Below are positions 12,395 through 22,804 of a DNA stretch of 64,000 bases, in pieces. The stretch's first letter is position 1. Each line of letters opens with the position of its first letter. Both the position numbers and the translations under genes were made by a program. The stretch is taken from the NCBI RefSeq assembly GCF_008728515.1, contig NC_044984.1:102503407-102567406 (forward strand), given 5' to 3'. The notes beneath the pieces are model-generated. The model was not told the DNA's origin. It did not search any database and saw only the letters and a list, made by a program, of their open reading frames with translations. Source of the stretch: Papio anubis (taxonomy: Eukaryota > Chordata > Mammalia > Primates > Cercopithecidae).

Positions 12395-12544
12395 AGCACC
12401 CAAGCATTAATACTCCCCTTTTGTAACACTCACCAGGGCAGTGGTTTTACACTTATTTGTGGAACAATCTAACTCTCAAAAACAGGAAGACTCGTGAATA
12501 TTTTTGAAGACTCACGTGAATGACTTTGGGTTGAGAAGTCAGTT

Positions 12545-12625
12545 TTACCACCTCCCAGAAGGGCTCACTAGCACAGTGCCTGGCACATAGTAGGTGCTCG
12601 ATAAATATGCGAACGACTGAGTGAA
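12545..12625 (+). repeat. MIR/L2-type 3' end fragment
   Basis: 'cacagtgcctggcacatagt' followed by 'aggtgctcgataaat' lies about 100 nt upstream of the exon at 12726. Confidence 0.55.
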
Positions 12626-12725
12626 CAAATGCATGAGGATTCCTGAAGTGGCCCAGAAGGGAGTAGGGTGGGTTTCTTGCTTCCCCGGCTCACCGGTCCT
12701 GTTCCTTACCTCTGGCTGCGGGAAG

Positions 12726-12928
12726 GGTTTAAAGGTGAGCGGGACCACTGGCGCAGCGGACGGACCATTTGCATCAAGACGCACGAAAGCGGCCAGAAAG
12801 AGATCGAGGCTTTCGACGCACCGCCATCCTGCTCATCCGCAACCCCTACAAGGCCCTCATGGCTGAGTTCAACCGCAAGTACGGCGGCCACATAGGCTTT
12901 GCTGCGCATGCCCACTGGAAGGGCAAAG
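12726..12928 (+). CDS. WSCD2: WSCD2 penultimate coding exon, carrying a 2-nt frameshift
   Basis: The exon begins after 'gcgggaag' and ends before GTACC. The first part reads FKGERDHWRSGRTICIKTHE in the frame set by the preceding exon, and the last part reads AILLIRNPYKALMAEFNRK through AHWKGK in the frame required by the next exon. The two halves are in different frames: after the Asp codon at 12815-12817 there are five bases (gcacc) where three would be expected before GCC ATC CTG. The exon is 203 nt; 201 nt would be in frame. The second half contains the LIRNPYKAL stretch that corresponds to the 3'-phosphate-binding motif of sulfotransferases. Read literally, the frame runs into TAG at 12893-12895. 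The exon is bounded by phase-1 junctions on both sides. The break could be an assembly error, a segregating allele or a real lineage change. Confidence 0.9.
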
Positions 12929-13184
12929 GTACCGTGTTGAGCCCCAAGCATGGAACTTACTAAGATGACCCGGGTTTGAGACTCAGTTCTGGCACTTACT
13001 AGGTGACAGAGGGCTGTGTGGATCAACATTTCAATGCAGAGCAGCCACCCAGGGCAGTAGCCAGAGCTTTGAAGTCAGACCCAACTTCTGCCATCTTGAG
13101 TATTCTTAACCCTTCTCAGCCTCAAAGTCCCATATCCATTATAGGATGATGTCCACCACCATAACGAAAGTCACATCTACTGAG

Positions 13185-13720
13185 GGTTTTGGAAAAGGCT
13201 AACTTCTTAAATCCCCACCATAATTGTCCCCATTTTATAGATGGGATAACCTAGGTTCAGGGAGGTTAAGGAGCTTTTCCAGGGTAAGGGGGATATAGGG
13301 GGTTGTTGTTCAATGAGTATGAAGTTACAGTTATACAAGATGTAAGTTCCACTGTTCTGCTATACAACATAGTGCCTTTAGTTAACAAGAAGGTATTCTT
13401 TACTTAAGATTTTGGTAAGAGGGTAGATCTCTTGTTAAGTGTTTTTTACTATACACAAAAATGAACAAAGAAAATAGACTAAAGGAAACTTCCAGAAGTG
13501 ATGGAAATATATATTAGACGGATTATGGTGATGGTAACATGAGTGTATCCACAGAACCAAAGTTGCTAAATTGTATATATTATGTGCAGTATTATGTATA
13601 TTAATTAGACCTTAATAAAGCTGGGGTTGGGAGGAGTTTTTCCATAAAGTGGTAGAGCTGGGATTTGAACCCAGAGAATCTTGCTCCAGAGCCCACGTTC
13701 TTCAGCACTGCACTGTGATA
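13185..13720 (-). repeat. MIR split by a later insertion
   Basis: The left part contains 'ttttatagatgggataacct' and 'cagggaggttaaggagcttt'. The right part contains 'ggtagagctgggatttgaac' and 'ccagagcccacgttcttc'. About 350 bp of L1-like DNA (13290-13640) separates them. Confidence 0.6.
13290..13640. repeat. Old L1-like 3' end inserted in a MIR
   Basis: 'gttgttcaatgagtatgaag', 'ttacagttatacaagatgta' and the closing 'aattagaccttaataaagct' resemble 3' ends of old L1 families. Confidence 0.4.
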
Positions 13721-14331
13721 ATGGATTAGATGAACCATTGGTGGCTATGAATCACCCAGTCCAGAGTCCCCGACACACAGCAGGCGCTCTGCAAACGTGA
13801 GTTGTCCCCAGCTCATCCAGCCTCCAGGAACCAGGCTGCTCCAGTACTCCAGCCCCTCCCCAGAGAGGAACAGAGCAGGGCAGGATGATGTAACTCAGCA
13901 ATCCACCGGTAACACCCTCAACACTGACTTTGCTCGTTAAAACCCTTGGGCCTGCCCCTTGGGTCCCAATTCACTCAAGGCGGTTTGTCTGTTCCTCCCT
14001 CTGCCTCACTCCTCTTCTCAGTGAGGGGGTGGAAGCTTGGATAGGTGGTGACATTTGTCCAGTCATTCCCAGGGGTAGAGAGGCCTCTGAATCATTTGTT
14101 GGTAGAACAATCAATCAAAAGCAAACACTGGTCGCCAGGCTGAGATATCCGTATGTGCAAATGGTAGTAGCACAGACTCTGCTTGTCAAAGCTGGAAAAG
14201 ACCTGGGAGATCAGTGAGCTCAGTGGGCCTCTGTGCTGGTTGCTCCTTAGAGTCCCTGGAGGAGAGCGGGAAAACCCCAGTGCCTAGGCTGCACCCTGGA
14301 CTATTACTGGTTGGAGCCTGGACGTCAATAT

Positions 14332-14525
14332 ATTTTTTTCAACTTTTATTTCAGGTTCTGAGTTACGTTTGCAGGATGTACAGTTTAGTTACATAGGTAA
14401 ACGTGTGCCATGGTGGTTTGCTGCACAGATCAACCCATCCCCTAGATATTAGGCCCAGCATGCATTCGCTATTCTTCCTGATGCTCTCCCTCCCCACCAC
14501 TGACAGGCCCCAATGTGTGTTGTCC
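14332..14525 (-). mobile_element. L1 3' UTR fragment, antisense
   Basis: 'aacttttatttcaggttctg', 'gtttagttacataggtaaac' and 'ttcctgatgctctccctccc' are the reverse complement of a primate L1 3' end. Confidence 0.8.
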
Positions 14526-14809
14526 CCACCCCACTCCTGCATTGTGTGAATATTTTTAAAGTTCCCCAGCTGCTTCTAATGTGCATGGAGGGCTGAGAAC
14601 CACTGATTCCTATTGAGTAGTGGGGAAACTGAGGCCAGAGAGAAGCAGAGACCACCAAGGTTGGTCTAGCCCTAGGACCTAGTTCTCCCACCTCCCAGGC
14701 ACCCTACTGTCCCAAGTGAACAGAAAAGGGGCTTACCTGGGAAGCTCTTGTGGGCACTTGACATTTGATAGCCCATCTAAGTTCTCTAGGGACCACAGGG
14801 GGTAAGAAA

Positions 14810-14945
14810 GGCAGTGACCATCAGTACACCCCACTTTACAAGTGAGAGAGCCATCCCAGGAAGGGACAAGTCTCTTGGCTAAGACCGTAGGTACTGACTA
14901 AGCTGAGATTCAAACCAAGACATTAACCACCAGGCTCTACTGCCT
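14810..14945 (-). repeat. MIR element
   Basis: 'cactttacaagtgagagagc' and 'gctgagattcaaaccaagac', ending 'ccaggctctactgcct'. Confidence 0.6.
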
Positions 14946-15500
14946 ACGACGTTGCTGACCCTTTGGTACATTCAGATATTCTGGAAGAGGAACCTCAACC
15001 CTATCTTAGGTTCAGACAAGTCTCCTAATTCCCAAGAGCCATCCATCTCTTATCTTTTTCCTTATTCAAGACAGCTGGGAGCTCTAAACCAACACTAAGG
15101 AAGGAGTCGGAACAGGCTGAATGGAGAGGCTGCAGGGAGTATGGGATAGGGGGATCCACCACCCCCATCTCATATTGGGAGCCCAGGGTCCTACATGAGT
15201 CTGAGATGGGAGAAGGGATCTTCTCCAAGTGCCCCCTCCGAGGCCTGACCCAGGTATGCAAGGGCTGTGGCAGAGAGCCTTCCTTAAAGAACAGAACCCC
15301 CAGTCTCCACTCAGCCCATTCTTCCCCTTTGCATTCACCATCTGGCCTCTGGAGACACTTGAGTTTGAGACCCTTGCTTTAAGGTCCTAAATCAGTAGCA
15401 TCAGCCTCCCTTGGGAGCTTGTTGGAAATGCTCATTTTTAGGCCCCATCCTAAAACCCGCTGAATCAGAAATTCTGGGAGTGGGGCTCCAGCAATATCTC

Positions 15501-15502
<2 letters not shown>

Positions 15503-15540
<38 letters not shown>
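15503..15540 (+). repeat. (TG)n microsatellite
   Basis: About 18 TG units directly next to the T-rich end of the antisense Alu. The Cys/Val ORFs over it are artefacts. Confidence 0.9.
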
Positions 15541-15542
<2 letters not shown>

Positions 15543-15546
<4 letters not shown>

Positions 15547-15835
15547 TTTGTTTTGAGACAGAGTCTTGCTCTGTCATCCAGGCTGGAGTGCAGTGGTACG
15601 ATCTCGGTTCACTGCAAGCTCCGCCTCCCGGGTTCACGCCATTCTCCTGCCTCAGCCTCCCAAGTAGCTGGGACTACAGGCAGCCACCACCATGCCCAGC
15701 TAATTTTTTGTATTTTTAGTAGAGACAGGGTTTTACCGTGTTAGGCAGGATGGTCTCCATCTCCTGACCTCGTGATCCACCCACCTCGGCCTCCCAAAAT
15801 GCTGGGATTACAGGCATGAGCCACCATGCCCGGCC
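15543..15835 (-). mobile_element. AluS/Y, antisense
   Basis: Complete antisense Alu from 'tttgagacagagtcttgctc' to 'gccaccatgcccggcc', inside the MER5A unit. Confidence 0.9.
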
Positions 15836-15904
15836 GCAATCTGTGTTTTAACAAACCCTCCAGGTGATACCAATGAGCACCCTAGTTTAAGAACCATTGC
15901 TATA

Positions 15905-16080
15905 AGCCTCTGCTGCTCAAAATGTGGCCTGTGGACCAATGACATGGACATCATCTGGGAGATTTTTAGGCAAGCAAATGTCAGGCCCTATCCCAGTCTT
16001 CCTGGATCAGAATCTGCATTTTAACAAGACTTCTCCAGACACTTCATGTGCACTTTAAGGTTTGAGAACTGCTGCTTTTG
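15905..16080 (+). repeat. MER5-type hAT fragment
   Basis: 'gctgctcaaaatgtggcctg' and 'ggatcagaatctgcatttta', ending 'gtttgagaactgctgc'. It directly follows the previous MER5A. Confidence 0.65.
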
Positions 16081-16787
16081 GATGCCCTTAGTGACAAAGT
16101 ATGTGAAGGTCACCCTGTAAGAGCCAAGGTCACCTAGCTTTTGAGTGTGTTCACCCCACCATGCCCTTGCCCCCCTCGCAATTACCGCTCAGTCCAGACT
16201 CCTAGAACCACCAACCCCGCTCTGCTTTGGGTTCCGTAGAGTTAATTTTACAATCTCCCTAGAGTGAGTTCAGAGCAAAATTTTATGTGATATGATCATA
16301 CAAGGTGAATTGTCCTGGATCTGTTTAATGAAACAGATACTGTGTTTAATGATTCCATGGGGAATTAAGTACAGTTAAGCTATTAATCAGGCCCCAGTTC
16401 TTTCCATCAACAAGAAGGTGGAGGGGAGGCTGGCCAGCCCGTGCCCTGCCAGGCACACCTGTATGACAGTTCCGGTGGAACCAGCCCTCATTACCAATGT
16501 TCCATGGCTTTATTGCCCAATTTGCAGACAGCAATCAATGATCAGGAATCCTGAGTTAAATGAGGACTTTGGTTTTTAATTTTTCTTCTTCTTCTTTCCA
16601 ACGAAGTAAATTGAGTTTCAAGAGAGGAAGCATTGCCATAGGAGGTGGCCAGGTGGACAAACATCTGCTGCTGAAATAGCTTGGATATCTATTGTGCTTT
16701 TGGAGGGATGTTTGGACTAAATTATGGAGCATGTGGGGAGTCAGGAGATACAGGAGGATGAATAGCATCGTGATAATCATAACACTA

Positions 16788-17335
16788 ACCAATATTTATT
16801 GAGCACCTTGCTTGTCCCAGGCGCTGTACCAGGATCTTTGCAAATCTTTTCTTTTTTTTTTTTGAGGTGGAGTCTCGCTCTGTTGCCCAGGCTGTAGTGT
16901 GCCCCGGCTGGAGTGCAGTGGCGCGATCTCGGCTCACTGCAAGCTCCACCTCCCAGGTTCACATCATTCTCCTGCCTCAGCCTCCCCAGTAGCTGGGACT
17001 ACAGGCCCCCGCCACCACGCCCAGCTAATTTTTTTGTATTTTTAGTAGAGACGAGGTTTCACTGTGTTAGTCAGGATGGTCTCGATCTCCTGACCTTGTG
17101 ATCCACCCGTCTCGGCCTCCCAAAGTGCTGGGATTACAGGCATGAGCCACTGCGCCCGGCGATCTTTGCAAATCTTATTTCACTCGATTTGTACAGCATC
17201 TGTAGGAGGTGGGTCTTATCCAGATCACCGCTTGGCAGATGGGTACACTGAGGCTGAAGATCAAGTAACGTCTCCAAAGTCACATAGCTCGTGTGGGGAG
17301 GAGCTGGGTTCTAAACCCTGGCAGTCTGACTGCAG
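16788..17335 (-). repeat. MIR split by an AluY
   Basis: The left part 'aatatttattgagcaccttg' and the right part 'agatgggtacactgaggctg' with 'gagctgggttctaaaccctg' flank the Alu at 16849-17160. Confidence 0.7.
16849..17160 (-). mobile_element. AluY-like, antisense, with small internal duplication
   Basis: Full-length antisense Alu flanked by perfect 16-bp duplications gatctttgcaaatctt at 16833-16848 and 17161-17176. Near the 5' end, 'gctgtagtgtgccccggctggagtgcag' looks like a partial local duplication of the usual 'ggctggagtgcag'. Confidence 0.95.
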
Positions 17336-17469
17336 AGTCATCTATGAACAGACCCCAGGTCTCAGACAACAGTCTGAAGGTGAAGTGAGCAGTAGGCAGC
17401 CTAGAAGTCAAGCTTCCCAGGTCCTGGAGTGAAAAGAGGGCAGGAGCTGATCAGACCAGGTGCTCTATT

Positions 17470-17805
17470 TTTCTTTTTAAAAATTTATTTATTTTTATAT
17501 GTTTAGGATGTACAAGTGCAGGTTTCTTAATATATGTAAATGTATAAAATAAACATTTTATATACGTATGCACGTGCATGTATATGTACCACATTTTCTT
17601 TATCCAGTCCTCCACTGATGGACACTGAGGTCGATTCCATACCTTTGCTGTTATGAATAATGCTGCACTAAACATGTGTGCAGGTGTCTTTTTATGTAAT
17701 GATTTCTTTCTCTTTGGGTAGAGACCCAGTAGTGGGATTGCTGAATTGAATGGTACGTCTATTTTTTGTTCTTTGAGTAATCTCCATACTGTTTTCCATT
17801 AGGCT
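17470..17805 (-). mobile_element. L1 3' end, antisense
   Basis: 'tttatccagtcctccactga', 'gctgttatgaataatgctgc' and 'gggtagagacccagtagtgg' are the familiar antisense L1 ORF2 end and 3'UTR. Truncated, no coding capacity. Confidence 0.8.
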
Positions 17806-17819
17806 CAGTCTGGGATAGG

Positions 17820-18015
17820 TGTAGGTTGGAACTCTGCCTTCAATGCCCACTGTGTGGACTTGGGCAAGTTACTTCCTGCTTCTGAGACTCCTCTTCTCTG
17901 TGTCTAAAATGGAGCCAGTATTAAGAATTCCTACTCTCTAGGCTACTTCAGAGCACGGAATGAGATCATGCATGCAGAGTGCCCCACGTAGCTCCCGACG
18001 CCAACAGATGCTCAG
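17820..18015 (+). repeat. MIR element (sense)
   Basis: 'gtgtggacttgggcaagtta' then 'cttctgagactcctcttctctgtg'. Confidence 0.65.
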
Positions 18016-18734
18016 GCAACATACATTCCCTTCCTGCCCCTCAGACAGAGGCGGCTGGTGTCCCACAGAGGCTTGCAGTCAACAAGGACACACTGTCATC
18101 TCCATCCCACCTGCATCCATGACTAGGACACCTGGAGCTACCTGAGAAACTCCTTCCTTTTTCTTGAGCCATCCTGCAGCCCTCTTTCAGCAACCACTTG
18201 AGATGGTGAGAGGTGGCCAAGCCTAGAAGTTTGGATCTGTGTTGTTGCTGGGTGCTGGGTGCTGGGTGACGAGCACCGTCTCTATCACCTGGGTGTCTCC
18301 CCTGAGAGTAGCAGCTATTCCGAATCACCAGCAATGCTGTGAGGTGATGCGGGAGTGGGGAAATTCTGAACAAGGAAAATAGAGCATACAACATGCTAGA
18401 TTTTTCCTAATCATTCAGATACATCTGGTCTTAGCTCATTATAACAGTACGGGCCCAATTAGCCAGATACATTGTAAATAATCTATTTTAAGGATAAAAA
18501 ATATGCTTGTCAGCAGCATAAATATCTCCCAAGCAGCCATGATGTTCCGGGGGACTTGGTGGGGAAGGACTCTTGCCACAGATTCTGATGTGTTCTGCAA
18601 AGAAAGGGAGGCCTTCGCCACACTGCAATTTGGCAGTCGCGAGTTTCAATTTAGTTCAACAACCGTTCACTGAGCACCTGCTGAGTACAGGCAGTGGGAA
18701 GAAGTGGGGCTGAGGCTGCTGGTGCCTGGGAAAG

Positions 18735-18905
18735 ATCCCTCCTGGAACCAGGCAGGCCTGATCTGGATGGTGCTTCCTGTCTGTGTGACCATGAGCAAGT
18801 CACTTCACCTCTCTGAGCCTCAGTTTCCTCCCTGGTGAGGAGCGGACAGTAGTCCTTTTCCTTTCAGGGTAGTCAGCAGGATTAAATAAGATAATGGGTA
18901 TCCAT
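18735..18905 (+). repeat. MIR element (sense)
   Basis: 'tgtgtgaccatgagcaagtc' and 'ctctgagcctcagtttcctc', then 'caggattaaataagataatg'. Confidence 0.75.
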
Positions 18906-19574
18906 CACCCAGCAAGGAATTAGGACTTCATTTTTGAGAGCCAGCTGGGCTCCCCAGTGCAGCCTGGGGGACTCACCACCCTCGTTCAATAAACAGAATT
19001 CTCCTGTTGCCTGCTCTGGCGGGCACTGGGTAGTGTTTCGCCTTGTGAGAAGCAGCAGGTCTCTGTTCATGGTTTTGGAGCTCCTGCCCTCTGATTCTCC
19101 AGCTGGGGCTCAGAATTGAGGCTGTGATTCCTTTTCTCTGTTCCCAACACCCTCCAGGTCCCCCTTCTGCACTTTCCTCGGCTCCTCCTTCGTGGGAGTT
19201 TCAGCAGCTCCAGGAGCTGACTGCCTCTCCCCATGAAATTCCCAGGTTCTCTGTAACCTGTCTTTCAAGTCAGAAATGCCCCCTCCCAGTTTGCATGACA
19301 ATCCATCCTCTCATTTCACCACGACACTTCCCTGAAGAATAAAGAAAGGTAGGACAGAAATGTGTGAAGATGATGATAAAAATAGTCCCACTTAAACCCT
19401 GCCCTCAGATAGCTTGCCGTCTGGTGGGGAGACAGACTACAGAAGTGGGGGATTTCTGCACAGCATAATGAGTGCTGTGGGGGGCTGCGGGGAATGGAGA
19501 GGGGAACTGCGGAACCCAGAGGAAGCACCCGCCTGAGCCCAGGGAGTCTGAGAAGATGACCTGAAAACAGAACA

Positions 19575-19710
19575 ATATCAGTAATAACAATAGCCAACAT
19601 TTATTGATCACCTGCTGAACCCAACACACCATGCTAGAAACTTTATATGTTTTTTTCTACTTTGTACAACAACCCTATTATTATCCTGTGAGGAGATACC
19701 ACTACTACAC
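19575..19710 (-). repeat. MIR/L2-like fragment
   Basis: 'gccaacatttattgatcacc' and 'gtacaacaaccctattatta' with 'tcctgtgaggagatacc'. Confidence 0.55.
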
Positions 19711-19714
19711 AGAA

Positions 19715-19910
19715 AAACTTGGTACTTAAAAGCCAAGACTTTGAAGCCAGACTGCTTGGGTTCAAATCCTGGCTCTGCCAGTTATTAGCTATATGACCTT
19801 GAGCAAATTACTTAACCTCTCTGTGCCTCAGTTTTCTCTTCTGTTAAATGGAGCTAATGATGATACCTCATAAGGTTGTTGTGAAGATTAAGTGGAATTA
19901 AGAGCTATAT
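19715..19910 (+). repeat. MIR element (sense), well preserved
   Basis: 'gcttgggttcaaatcctggc', 'tgaccttgagcaaattactt' and 'tgtgcctcagttttctcttc' match the MIR core closely. Confidence 0.85.
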
Positions 19911-20185
19911 TAATATATTTATTAATATACAAGTATGTCATCTAAAATATACAATTAATATGTATTAACATAAATAATATATAACATAATATGCTGTATG
20001 TTATAGTAACACATACTTATATATAGGGTTTGCCTGGCATATAGTAATCACCAAACAAGTAACATTGTTATCCCCAAAGAGAAGGTGGTGGCCAAGAATA
20101 TTCCAGAGAGAAACAGCATTGAGGTGAGAAGTATCGGGGTGTGTTTAGAGCTCTAAAAGGAGTGAATTGAGCTAAGTTGTTATTC

Positions 20186-20483
20186 TTTTTGTTTTTTAGA
20201 GGCAGGGTCTTGCTCTGTCACCCAGGCTGAAGTGCCATGGCATCATCATAGCTCACTGCAGCCTCGACCTCCTGGGCTCAAACAATCCTCCCACCTCAGC
20301 CTCCTGAGTAACAAGGACTACAGGCATGCACCACCATGCCCAGCTATTTTATTTCATTTTTTTTGTAGACACAGGGTCTTGCTATGTTGCCCAGACTGGT
20401 CTTTAACTCCTGGCCTCAAGCCATCTTCCAGCCTTGGCCTCCCAAAGTGCTGGGATTATAGGTGTGAGCCATCTCACCCAGCC
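20186..20483 (-). mobile_element. AluJ-like, antisense
   Basis: 'agaggcagggtcttgctctg' to 'agccatctcacccagcc'. Diverged in the AluJ manner; lies about 130 nt before the last exon's acceptor. Confidence 0.9.
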
Positions 20484-20617
20484 TGTGTTATTACACTTAA
20501 TTGTTAATTGTGTTACTGTGTTGTGCTGTGAATAACAGTAACCACTGCCTGCACCATCTGACTGGATCTTTTGAACTCCTCCTCCCTCTGACTGTGTCCT
20601 CTCTCCTCTCTCTGCAG

Positions 20618-20970
20618 AGTGGCCAGAGTTCGTGAGGAACTATGCCCCATGGTGGGCCACTCACACACTGGACTGGCTCAAGTTCGGCAAGAAAGTGCTG
20701 GTGGTTCACTTTGAGGACCTGAAGCAGGACCTCTTCATCCAGCTGGGCCGGATGGTCAACCTGCTGGGCGTGGCTGTCAGGGAGGACCGGTTGCTCTGTG
20801 TGGAGAGCCAGAAGGATGGTAACTTCAAGCGCTCGGGGCTCCGGAAGCTCGAGTATGACCCGTATACTGCAGACATGCAGAAGACCATCTCTGCCTACAT
20901 CAAGATGGTGGACGCGGCCCTCAAAGGGCGGAACCTCACGGGTGTCCCCGATGACTACTACCCAAGATGA
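20618..20970 (+). CDS. WSCD2: WSCD2 terminal coding exon (C-terminus and stop)
   Basis: The acceptor is a long polypyrimidine tract followed by 'ctctgcag'. The exon completes a Glu codon and then reads WPEFVRNYAPWWATHTLDWL, followed by FGKKVLVVHFEDLKQDLFIQ and ending in LTGVPDDYYPR before TGA at 20968-20970. VLVVHFEDLK followed by a helical segment with LGRMVNLLG is the usual C-terminal core of the sulfotransferase fold (strand plus helix bundle). There are 116 codons plus stop. The exon is intact and highly conserved in appearance, so the reading frame downstream of the frameshifted exon is preserved at this end. The stop and C-terminal DDYYPR agree with my memory of human WSCD2. Two residues (I in DLFIQ, N in RMVNLL) may differ from human, consistent with a non-human primate, but this is from memory. 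Confidence 0.93.
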
Positions 20971-22745
20971 TGCGTCCACACAGGGGGAGGGTAGACTGGG
21001 AGTCCTGACCATGTAGGCCCTGAGGACTCAAGACCCCTGGTGACCCCCACTCATCTGTCCTCTCTTTGGTCTGGGGACAATCTCCTTGGCTGCTCTTTGC
21101 CTTCAATGAGTTTCCTGCATGACAGAGGAGGCTCAAGGGAAGAGATTGTCCAGGCACTACCACTCTGCTCACATATTCCCCCCTTGGCAATGTGGAGCAT
21201 CTTGTTTTGGGGGTTCTAGTTACATGGACTCTTTTCTGTCTCCTGTGTCCCTGCCCCCACCACTCTGAGTTCTGCTTGTGGGAGGGAGGGCTCATCCATA
21301 TCACGGAGACTTGCTGGATGCCCTGTGGCAATTGTCGAGGCTCTTGATGCAAGAGCCCAGGGGGCTATTGTAAAAATGTGGCCCCAGATGCTTGTCCCTT
21401 CTGGGCTGAGCTTGCACAGCCCCCTTCTCATCTCCACCCAAGAAGCGCTGGCACTGATGTTTAACTCAGGCCACCTTCTGTTCTAAAGAAAGATTGCTGG
21501 GAAGTTTCTCCGTGGCCTTAGGTTTCTGACATCCTGGGTAGGGTGGGGAGGCATTGGTGCTCACGGTAGGTTAACTGGAGACACCATGTGGGGCCATTGG
21601 TGTCATGAGACACCCCCCCCCCAGGCCACACTGCTTCTCAGAAACAAGCTGCTTGCCTTTCCACCTCCAGGGCATGAACCCTGCCCCTTTCTATCCATGC
21701 TGTGTCCAGGAGGTGACCTTGAAATCCTGATACCACCTTCAAGGAACCTCAGGCACCAACAATGAGCCCACAAGGATGGCCACATGCCACGTGCAGAATT
21801 TGAGTTAAGAGAGAGCCCCAGTGACACATCCCTCCACGGTGGGCTCCAGTCGGTCTTACACTGCCCTTCTGACCCCTACAAATGGGTACTTTGCTATCCA
21901 GGTGAGACAGCAAGAGTGCTCTTAATCAGATGGAACCACACCCAAAATGGACTCCCCACTACCTTCCCAGACCATCTGTCTCCCCTTGATCACAGTCCAA
22001 CAGGGCCAGCTTCCCTTGAGGACCCTTTAAGGAATGGGGTGAATGAAATTGTGTCATTTCTATACAAACACTGCTCTCTTGATGCTGAGATGCCAAACCA
22101 AAGGATTTCTGAGGACCTGAATCACAGAGCATCAATCTTACAAAGTGTTGGTCCAGAGTCATCTCTTCCCCAACCCCGGACACTAGTGGCTTCCCACCTG
22201 GTCCAAACCTGCACCATCCATCATTGTGTAGATGAAAAAGCCATAGGTCGCAGCCTCTTTGCTATTCTGTTGGAGCAGCCTCCCTAAGCGGTCCCTCTGA
22301 AGCCCTGGGGTGCAGGTAAATGCTCATTCCCAAGTAGCAAAGAGACCACGGAGAAGATGCGTGTAAAGAGATATATTTTTGTAAGAGGAATATGATTAAT
22401 ACATTCCGCCCATTGGAACCTGGCCATGCAAAGGAAGGACACAGGGATTAGACCTGTGGCACCCTTCCCTGATTCCCTCATCTGTAGGACTTGGGCTGCC
22501 CCAGGCTCACCCACGGGGCTCTGAATGTATTTTGTACCGTGTTTCTTTCCCCCAGGCGAATTTCTAGTCTTCTTTCATGAAGCAGTGGAGGGATTGGCCT
22601 CCCTTCCACTGGGAGGTTGACTCTCTCTGCAAGACTCTTGGTCCAAGACCTGGGTCAGTTCTTTGCTGGTGGTCCCCTCTGACCACAAGCTTCTGTCTGA
22701 AGATTCCTCAGGTCAACACCATCATTAAATGCGAGTTTTGTTGAT
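20971..22745 (+). other. WSCD2: WSCD2 3' untranslated region
   Basis: About 1.8 kb of sequence without recognisable interspersed repeats follows the stop codon and runs to an ATTAAA hexamer at 22724-22729. I saw no AATAAA earlier in this interval. A GT-rich segment (gttgatg, then gtagagtgttgtgtaag) lies 10-50 nt after the hexamer, as expected for a downstream element. The low repeat density contrasts with the flanking introns and intergenic DNA and supports transcribed 3'UTR. ORFs inside it (for example 21784-22287) show no family resemblance and are treated as chance. The exact 3' end is inferred. Confidence 0.7.
22724..22729 (+). terminator. WSCD2: Candidate WSCD2 polyadenylation signal (ATTAAA)
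   Basis: ATTAAA is the commonest variant signal and is followed by a GT-rich stretch. It is the first plausible signal after the stop that I noticed. Cleavage would fall near 22740-22750. Confidence 0.55.
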
Positions 22746-22804
22746 GATTCTACCATGTGGTAGAGTGTTGTGTAAGACAGGTTCACAAATGGGATGTTTT
22801 CCTG

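Larger units (their letters stand above)
4568..12725 (+). other. WSCD2: WSCD2 intron
   Basis: Non-coding. It starts with a degenerate tandem array (4651-5170), followed by MIRs (5190-5400, 5590-5705, 6750-6860), a hAT-like fragment (5705-5905), a MER5-like fragment (7000-7140), an ancient L2-like block (about 8085-8480), a pyrimidine-rich block (8870-9240), MIRs (10925-11375) and an Alu (12073-12394). The stretches 5910-6745, 7145-8080 and 9250-10920 show no element I recognise. Confidence 0.7.
15393..15905 (+). repeat. MER5A-type hAT element split by (TG)n and an Alu
   Basis: The left part is 'cagcctcccttgggagcttg' to 'gaatcagaaattctgggagtgg'. The right part resumes after the Alu with 'caatctgtgttttaacaaac', 'cctccaggtgat' and 'agtttaagaaccattgc'. 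The two parts join into one MER5A-like unit. Confidence 0.7.
12929..20617 (+). other. WSCD2: WSCD2 last intron
   Basis: Non-coding. It contains MIRs (several), an L1-like insertion in a MIR (13290-13640), an L1 3' end fragment in antisense (14332-14525), MER5 copies (15393-16080), three Alus (15543, 16849, 20186), an antisense L1 3' end (17470-17805) and two repeat-free AT-rich blocks (16230-16560, 18390-18660) discussed as candidate conserved elements. About 18910-19570 holds nothing I can name. Confidence 0.7.

Noticed and set aside
15401..15744. ORFs with Cys-Val or Thr-His repeats
   Set aside because: They read through the TG microsatellite and antisense Alu.
21784..22287. 167-codon ORF in the WSCD2 3'UTR
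   Set aside because: It lies entirely in 3'UTR, has no recognisable domain, and its length is compatible with chance.
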